From the NCBI GenBank assembly GCA_020060215.1, contig JAGVAP010000063.1, positions 1 to 64,000 on the forward strand: DNA of 64,000 bases, written 5' to 3'. A model generated the notes under the pieces. The model worked only from the letters and a program-made list of their open reading frames with translations, made no database searches and was not told the DNA's origin. The translations under genes and the position numbers were made by a program. Shown piece by piece: positions 59,442 to 64,000 of the stretch. Origin of the DNA: Deltaproteobacteria bacterium. GTDB taxonomy: Bacteria > Desulfobacterota > DSM-4660 > Desulfatiglandales > HGW-15. Numbering within the stretch: the stretch's first letter is position 1; every line of letters begins with the position of its first letter.

Positions 59442-60458
59442 ATGGAGAGAAGTGCTTGTCTGGGTGTAGTCTTGTCGTTGATCGTGTGTGTGCTCGGCTT
59501 GGCCTCTACACAGAGTCTTGCCGCCGAACCGCTGCCGAAGAGTGTTCGCTTTGCTTCGCTCTCTGTAGGTATGAGCGGACACTTAGTTGCCGCTGGCATC
59601 GGAACTGTTATGACCAAACATTCGCCGATCAAAGTGGCCGTGGACCCTGTAGGCATGCACGTAGCTGTATTGGACTTGGTAGAGAAGAAGGAAGCGCAGA
59701 TGGGTGCCGTAGGTACACTCGACCTTGTTCCATATTGGCGAGGCGAACAGTTTTGGAAAGGAAGGCCGCAATGTGTGCTTGCCGGTATGACCACCATAAA
59801 CATGTTCACATTAGTCCATACTACCCCCAAAAGCGGCATTAAAACAGTTCAGGACCTTCGCGGGAAGAGGTTTTTGGGTGATGCGATACCTTCCCCGTCT
59901 GTAGCTGCATACAGTGATGCTCTCCTTAATGCCTACGGGATGACACGAAATGACGTTAAATGGCTGCAATTTAGTAAAGCACCTGATGCTGCTGCCGCAC
60001 TTATTGAAGGAAGGGCAGAGGCTTATGCTTACCCAAGTTCAAGCCCTCCGATGCAACAACTGAAAACTACGGTTGGGTACTACCCTATACCTGTTGATCC
60101 GGAACCCGCAAAAAAGATGATCGAGACGCTTCTCGGTTACACTTACGAAACCATGCCGGCCGGCTACAATGGTGTTATTGAGGAGGGTGTGCCAGCCCTA
60201 GCCTATTACACAACTATATTTTTTCGCGATGATGTGCCTGATGAAGTGGTCTACACACTAGTAAAGGCCGCTTTGGAAAACAAATCCGAGTATGCTCGAG
60301 TTCACCCTCTGTTACAGGACGTGGATGCCCGGCGCGCATCGACAATCGTGGGCATACCCTTTCACCCAGGCGCTATCAAATATTTCAAGGAGTCCGGTGT
60401 GTGGACTGCCCAACAGGAAAAGGAGAACAATGAATTACTGACAAAATTCAAGCGGTAG
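59442..60458 (+). CDS. TAXI-type TRAP transporter substrate-binding protein
   Basis: A 338-residue solute-binding protein with signal peptide (RSACLGVVLSLIVCVLGLASTQSLA). The fold is TAXI-like: VRFASLSVGMSGHLVAAGIGTVM, IKVAVDPVGMHVAVLDLVEKKEAQMGAVGTLDLV, IKTVQDLRGKRFLGDAIPSPSVAAYSDALL, VKWLQFSKAPDAAAALIEGRAEAYAYPSSSP. The start at 59442 was chosen over 59391, which precedes the promoter. It presents an organic acid to the fused TRAP permease encoded next. Confidence 0.88.
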   Translation: MERSACLGVVLSLIVCVLGLASTQSLAAEPLPKSVRFASLSVGMSGHLVAAGIGTVMTKHSPIKVAVDPVGMHVAVLDLVEKKEAQMGAVGTLDLVPYWRGEQFWKGRPQCVLAGMTTINMFTLVHTTPKSGIKTVQDLRGKRFLGDAIPSPSVAAYSDALLNAYGMTRNDVKWLQFSKAPDAAAALIEGRAEAYAYPSSSPPMQQLKTTVGYYPIPVDPEPAKKMIETLLGYTYETMPAGYNGVIEEGVPALAYYTTIFFRDDVPDEVVYTLVKAALENKSEYARVHPLLQDVDARRASTIVGIPFHPGAIKYFKESGVWTAQQEKENNELLTKFKR

Positions 60459-60531
60459 CCAGGCCGTTTCGAAGCCTCTTCTTGGGATAAGCAGCAAAGG
60501 CCCCCATAAGGTGCAGTAAGAGGAGGAGTAA

Positions 60532-62454
60532 ATGAAAGTATTGCGGGCTGTAATTGCCGTGGCTTATATCCTATTCAATTTGGCTGACACCGCACAAGTG
60601 TCGCTCATTATAGGATTTGCCCTGGCACCTATTCAGGCACGGGCAATAAGCCTTGGCTTTGTGCTGATTATGCTCTTTCTCTTGTTTCGGGTAAAGCGGG
60701 TCAGCGCAAAGCGGATTCCCTGGTACGATGTGCTTCTCATCGTTATGAGTATCGCCGCCACAGTCTACATCTTCATTGTTGGGCCAACTGCAGCTGAGGG
60801 CCGGGCATATGCCACGAATGTTGATTGCTTCTTTGCAGTTTTACTCTTTGTCCCTCTGATTGAGGGAATGAGACGTACTGATTCACTATGGGTCCTTATT
60901 CTCGGATTTATCTTCATCCTCTATGCCTATTTTGCTGCTTATGCTCCGGGCCTGCTCTGGGGGCCAGGTTGGGGCGTTAGAAGACTGGTAGCATTTTTCT
61001 TCCTAGGTATCGATGGTTTCTATGGCGAAACGATGTCGGTCTTCACTTCTATTCTGATCCCCTTTCTTACCTTCGGAGCATTCATTGCCGTAACAGGAAT
61101 AGGGGATTTTTTTATGGATACTGCAAACTCACTGATTGGTTGGTCAAGGGGTGGCGCCGCGAAGGCTTCCATTTTCGGCAGCGGGTTAATGGGCATGATC
61201 AGTGGGAGCGCCATGGCAAATGTGGCTGCTGTAGGGACGCTTACCATCCCTATGATGAAGAAGACCGGATATAAACCGGAAACAGCAGCCGCCATAGAAG
61301 CAGTTGCATCTACGGGAGGCCAGATTATGCCCCCAGTAATGGGGGCAACAGCGTTTCTGATGGCTGATTTCCTGGGCGTTCCTTACACGAAAGTAGCGAT
61401 TGCCGCAGCCATACCTGCTTCTCTTTACTTCTTTTTTCTCTATATAAAAATTGACATAGAAGCAATGAAGCTAAATTTGAAAGGCATCCCTCGGGCAGAG
61501 ATGCCGTCCTTTTTTAATGTAATGGCTACAAGGTGGCACTACCTTATCCCGTTGGTAGGACTAGTTTTCACGATGGGGGTCCTGTACTGGAGAGCAGAGA
61601 TGTGCGCCCTTGTGGCAATAGTTTTGTCCTTCTTGATAAGTTTCAGAAGAAAGGAAACTGCGCTCACCCCTCGAAAACTAGTCAATACGATTGAAAGAGC
61701 TGCAAGAGATACTATAGGCATCGGTGTTTTATGCGCTGGGTTGGGAATGATTGTGGGGGTATTTAATCTTACCGGGTTAGGTCTGAATCTCGCTACCATT
61801 CTTGTAGACTTAGCGGGGGGCAAGATCTTTGTTTTACTTTTAATTGTCGCAGTGGTTGCTATAATTCTGGGCGGTCCCTTGCCAACTCCAAGTGTCTATT
61901 TCTTCTGCGTGCTCATGCTTGCGCCGGCCCTCATAGAGTTAAAAGTAGCCCCTATGGCAGCCCATATGTTTGTATTTTATTGGGGACTGGCCGCCTTGAT
62001 CAGTCCCCCCGTTGCAATGGCGGCATATGCGGCGGCCCCGATAGCAGGGGCTTCGCCTAATGCTGTGAGTTTTGTGGCCTGCAGATTTGCCATACCTATT
62101 TATTTGATTCCATTCGTATTTATCTATCACCCCGGCACGCTTCTCATCGGGAGTCCCGGAGAGATTCTCTTTAGCACCATGATCACCTTTGCCGCGTTGT
62201 TGGGTTGGCTATACGCAATAGAGGGATACAGTTTTTTCAGGCGACTGGACTGGAAATGGCGAGTACCTAGCTTGGTTGCACTGATACTAACTCTTTATCC
62301 TGTCAATAAGCTCACAATAACCGGGATAAGTTTCATGCTATGCATAGTCTTTATAGACGCAGTTGTGAACACCGCCTCAAGAGTGACCGAGAGGGAAAGA
62401 CGTGAAGAGGAAGGACCACTGGAGGAGCGAAGAAGCTCTATTCGAATTTCTTGA
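60532..62454 (+). CDS. TRAP transporter fused permease (4TM/12TM type)
   Basis: A 640-residue membrane protein with about 16 or more helices. The small-permease-like N-terminal part is followed by the large M subunit: GIGDFFMDTANSLIGWSRGGAAKASIFGSGLMGMISGSAMANVAAVGTLTIPMMKKTGYKPETAAAIEAVASTGGQIMPPVMGATAFLMADFLGVPYTKVA, which is the DctM signature, then LGGPLPTPSVYFFCVLMLAPAL and FYWGLAALISPPVAMAAYAAAPIAG. GGAGGAG precedes the ATG. With the TAXI protein it is a sodium-coupled importer of an organic acid. Confidence 0.93.
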   Translation: MKVLRAVIAVAYILFNLADTAQVSLIIGFALAPIQARAISLGFVLIMLFLLFRVKRVSAKRIPWYDVLLIVMSIAATVYIFIVGPTAAEGRAYATNVDCFFAVLLFVPLIEGMRRTDSLWVLILGFIFILYAYFAAYAPGLLWGPGWGVRRLVAFFFLGIDGFYGETMSVFTSILIPFLTFGAFIAVTGIGDFFMDTANSLIGWSRGGAAKASIFGSGLMGMISGSAMANVAAVGTLTIPMMKKTGYKPETAAAIEAVASTGGQIMPPVMGATAFLMADFLGVPYTKVAIAAAIPASLYFFFLYIKIDIEAMKLNLKGIPRAEMPSFFNVMATRWHYLIPLVGLVFTMGVLYWRAEMCALVAIVLSFLISFRRKETALTPRKLVNTIERAARDTIGIGVLCAGLGMIVGVFNLTGLGLNLATILVDLAGGKIFVLLLIVAVVAIILGGPLPTPSVYFFCVLMLAPALIELKVAPMAAHMFVFYWGLAALISPPVAMAAYAAAPIAGASPNAVSFVACRFAIPIYLIPFVFIYHPGTLLIGSPGEILFSTMITFAALLGWLYAIEGYSFFRRLDWKWRVPSLVALILTLYPVNKLTITGISFMLCIVFIDAVVNTASRVTERERREEEGPLEERRSSIRIS

Positions 62455-62494
62455 GCGTCTGATGGGTTGGTTATGGCCATAGACGGCTTTCTCA

Positions 62495-62746
62495 ATGACG
62501 AGTAGTCAATGTCAACACGGTCCTCAAATGCTTCTGGAGAAAGGGAAGATCACTGAAGAAGCGGTCAAGCTCATCATGTCGCGGCGACATTCCGGCTTCA
62601 TCGTCCATTTCGGGCCCAGGATTCAACCCGGCGACGAAAAAGCCATGGAAAACCTCGGCCGGCACATCGTCCGGGCCTCTTTCTCTCAGGAGAGAATGAG
62701 CTATGTCCAGGACGAATCCGAGGTGGTGTATAGAGGCGGATGGTAA
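62495..62746 (+). pseudogene. IS91-like (Y2) transposase fragment
   Basis: An 83-codon frame, of which QMLLEKGKITEEAVKLIMSRRHSGFIVHFGPRIQPGDEKAMENLGRHIVRASFSQERMSYVQDESEVVY matches the C-terminal part of IS91/IS801-family transposases (HSGF, GPRI and the ARYIIRASFSQERM word). The start of the transposase, with its catalytic HUH residues, and the end are absent. It sits between the TRAP permease and the second dehydrogenase without disrupting either. Confidence 0.75.
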
Positions 62747-62789
62747 GGGATTATTTTTGCCTTGATTTCTTCGCTGAGGTCCAAAGGGA

Positions 62790-63941
62790 ATGGGATTTAC
62801 TAATGAACAGAAAATGATGGTTGAGTCCATCAGAAGGATGGTTGCCGAGCGCGTTGCGCCAGAGGCCGCCAATATTGATGAAACAGATGAAGTTCCCTGG
62901 GAACTCCTCAAGGTTTTTGCCGAAATGGGTCTTTTTGCGATCCTGATACCGGTGGAGTATGGCGGATCAGGCGGGGGCCTTACCGAACTTTGCATAGCCA
63001 TGGAGGAAGTCGGCAAAGGTTCTGTGTCATGCGCGTCATTTATACTGGACCAGGCATTTGGCGGCCTGGTGCTTTCGGTAGCAGGGACGGAAGACCAGAA
63101 GAAAATGTATTTTCCGCACATAATGACAGATAAAGGCCTGGTTGCCTTTGCCACAACAGAGCCCCAGGGTGGTTCGGATCTTGGATCAACGAGGACAAGA
63201 GCGATCCCTTCCGGAAACAGCTACATACTCAATGGAACCAAAACCTTCATTACCAACGGCGGTATAGCAGACTATTACGTAGTCCTGGTGAGAACTGATC
63301 CCGAAAAAAGCGGTACAGATGGTTTGTCTTTCTTGTGGATTGAAAAGGATACGCAAGGATTTTCCGTGGGAAAGAAAGAAAATAAGATGGGATACAGAGG
63401 TGTCCCATGCACTGATCTGATATTCGAAGACGCAAAAGTATCAAAGGATCAGTTGCTCGGTGAAAAGGGCAAGGGGTTTCAGGTGGGGGACAATTTATTC
63501 GCCTATACCAGGGCCGGCGTGGGTGCCTGGGGCATAGGAAATGCGCATGGGGCCATGAATTATGCCGCCAATTATGTAAAGGAGAGGATGCTTTTCGGTC
63601 AGCCCGTTTCCAAGTTCCAGGCCGTAAGATTTGCTTTTGCCGATATGGCCATCCAGATCGAGGCTGCCAGATCTCTCGTGTACCGTGTAGCCGAGATGGT
63701 CGATGCCGGCGCAGGCGAAATGGGAATGGAACATGTTTTATCGCTTGCCGCCATGGCCAAAGCGTGTTGCACTGACGTGGGAATGGATGTCACAACCAAG
63801 GCAGTACAGATGTTGGGGGGCTACGGTTATATGAAAGATTACCCTGTTGAAAGGATGATGCGGGATGCCAAGGCCCTCCAAATTTTTGAGGGCACAAACG
63901 AAATACAAAGGGTGATCGTGGCAAAGAGTGTTTTGGGATGA
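62790..63941 (+). CDS. Acyl-CoA dehydrogenase (copy 2)
   Basis: A 383-residue flavoprotein: [113 protein letters not shown] and the catalytic-glutamate region [21 protein letters not shown]. It differs clearly from copy 1, so the two are likely to use different acyl-CoAs. AAAGGG precedes the ATG. It overlaps the next start by ATGA. Confidence 0.94.
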   Translation: MGFTNEQKMMVESIRRMVAERVAPEAANIDETDEVPWELLKVFAEMGLFAILIPVEYGGSGGGLTELCIAMEEVGKGSVSCASFILDQAFGGLVLSVAGTEDQKKMYFPHIMTDKGLVAFATTEPQGGSDLGSTRTRAIPSGNSYILNGTKTFITNGGIADYYVVLVRTDPEKSGTDGLSFLWIEKDTQGFSVGKKENKMGYRGVPCTDLIFEDAKVSKDQLLGEKGKGFQVGDNLFAYTRAGVGAWGIGNAHGAMNYAANYVKERMLFGQPVSKFQAVRFAFADMAIQIEAARSLVYRVAEMVDAGAGEMGMEHVLSLAAMAKACCTDVGMDVTTKAVQMLGGYGYMKDYPVERMMRDAKALQIFEGTNEIQRVIVAKSVLG

Positions 63942-64000
63942 CTATGCAAAGCAATGCCACAGATCACCGCGAGTCACAGAATATGGATGAGGAGGGAAAA
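63938..64000 (+). CDS. Start of a further gene, cut by the window end
   Basis: An ATG overlaps the dehydrogenase stop as ATGA, and the frame stays open for 21 codons to the window edge ([20 protein letters not shown]). A GAGGAGG at 63988-63994 might instead be the ribosome site of a gene starting just beyond the edge. Product not assignable. Confidence 0.3.
   Translation, partial: MTMQSNATDHRESQNMDEEGK

Noticed and set aside
1..64000. tRNA, rRNA and CRISPR arrays
   Set aside because: Looked for acceptor/TpsiC-type patterns and regularly spaced repeats; none seen.

Overview
The window looks like a chromosomal segment of a Desulfobacterota (former Deltaproteobacteria) bacterium. The evidence is indirect. 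The lexA operator matches the Geobacter-type motif GGTT-N2-C-N4-G-N3-ACC exactly, the gene content (TAXI-type TRAP transport with UbiD and acyl-CoA enzymes, PIN-PhoH, a full C-P lyase set) suits anaerobic soil or sediment members of that group, and the base composition is fairly GC-rich. I do not assign a genus. No rRNA, tRNA or CRISPR array was seen.

Layout. (1) 1-9.4 kb is an accessory or mobile-element region. It holds small helix-turn-helix proteins, a single-strand binding protein, a PurD-like ATP-grasp ligase paired with a small TIR/deoxyribosyltransferase-like protein, a lexA gene with its own SOS box, an Eco57I-type DNA methylase overlapping a PD-(D/E)XK nuclease gene, and a truncated TIR gene at the right border. 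(2) 9.6-53.4 kb is a very large phosphate supercluster: pit, phoU-pstBAC, phoR, phoB, an ArsC-like phosphatase, a soluble histidine kinase, a PHP-glycosyltransferase with phosphatidylserine decarboxylase, PhoH, a PH-domain membrane protein, a second phoB, pstS, a transglutaminase-like pair, a P-type ATPase cluster with Cys-less HMA-like proteins and an aberrant MetK, a second pstS with a hybrid kinase, chemoreceptor and methylglyoxal synthase, phnCDE, and the C-P lyase operon phnGHIJKLM with accessory genes. (3) 53.5-54.4 kb is a decayed stretch with an orphan VapB and hydrolase remnants. (4) 54.4-64 kb is a visibly more AT-rich catabolic operon: TetR regulator, two acyl-CoA dehydrogenases, UbiD decarboxylase, PaaK-type CoA ligase and a TAXI-TRAP importer, interrupted by an IS91-like remnant and carrying a sigma-54-type promoter.

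The genes of region 2 appear to be tied together by a cis element. Twelve intergenic sites contain two to four copies of TTAGG (or its complement CCTAA) spaced exactly 11 bp apart. Each reads toward a gene set plausibly needed under phosphate limitation, and a -10-like hexamer follows at 8-11 bp where one is recognisable. The spacing is that of a PhoB operator, but the repeat word differs from the enterobacterial CTGTCAT. If real, the sites define a local Pho regulon that includes several genes of unknown role (transglutaminase-like pair, zinc-ribbon/HMA pair, PH-domain protein, 105-residue protein). Together these genes would sense phosphate, import it, harvest it from phosphonates, release it from glycolysis through methylglyoxal synthase, and possibly remodel membrane lipids.
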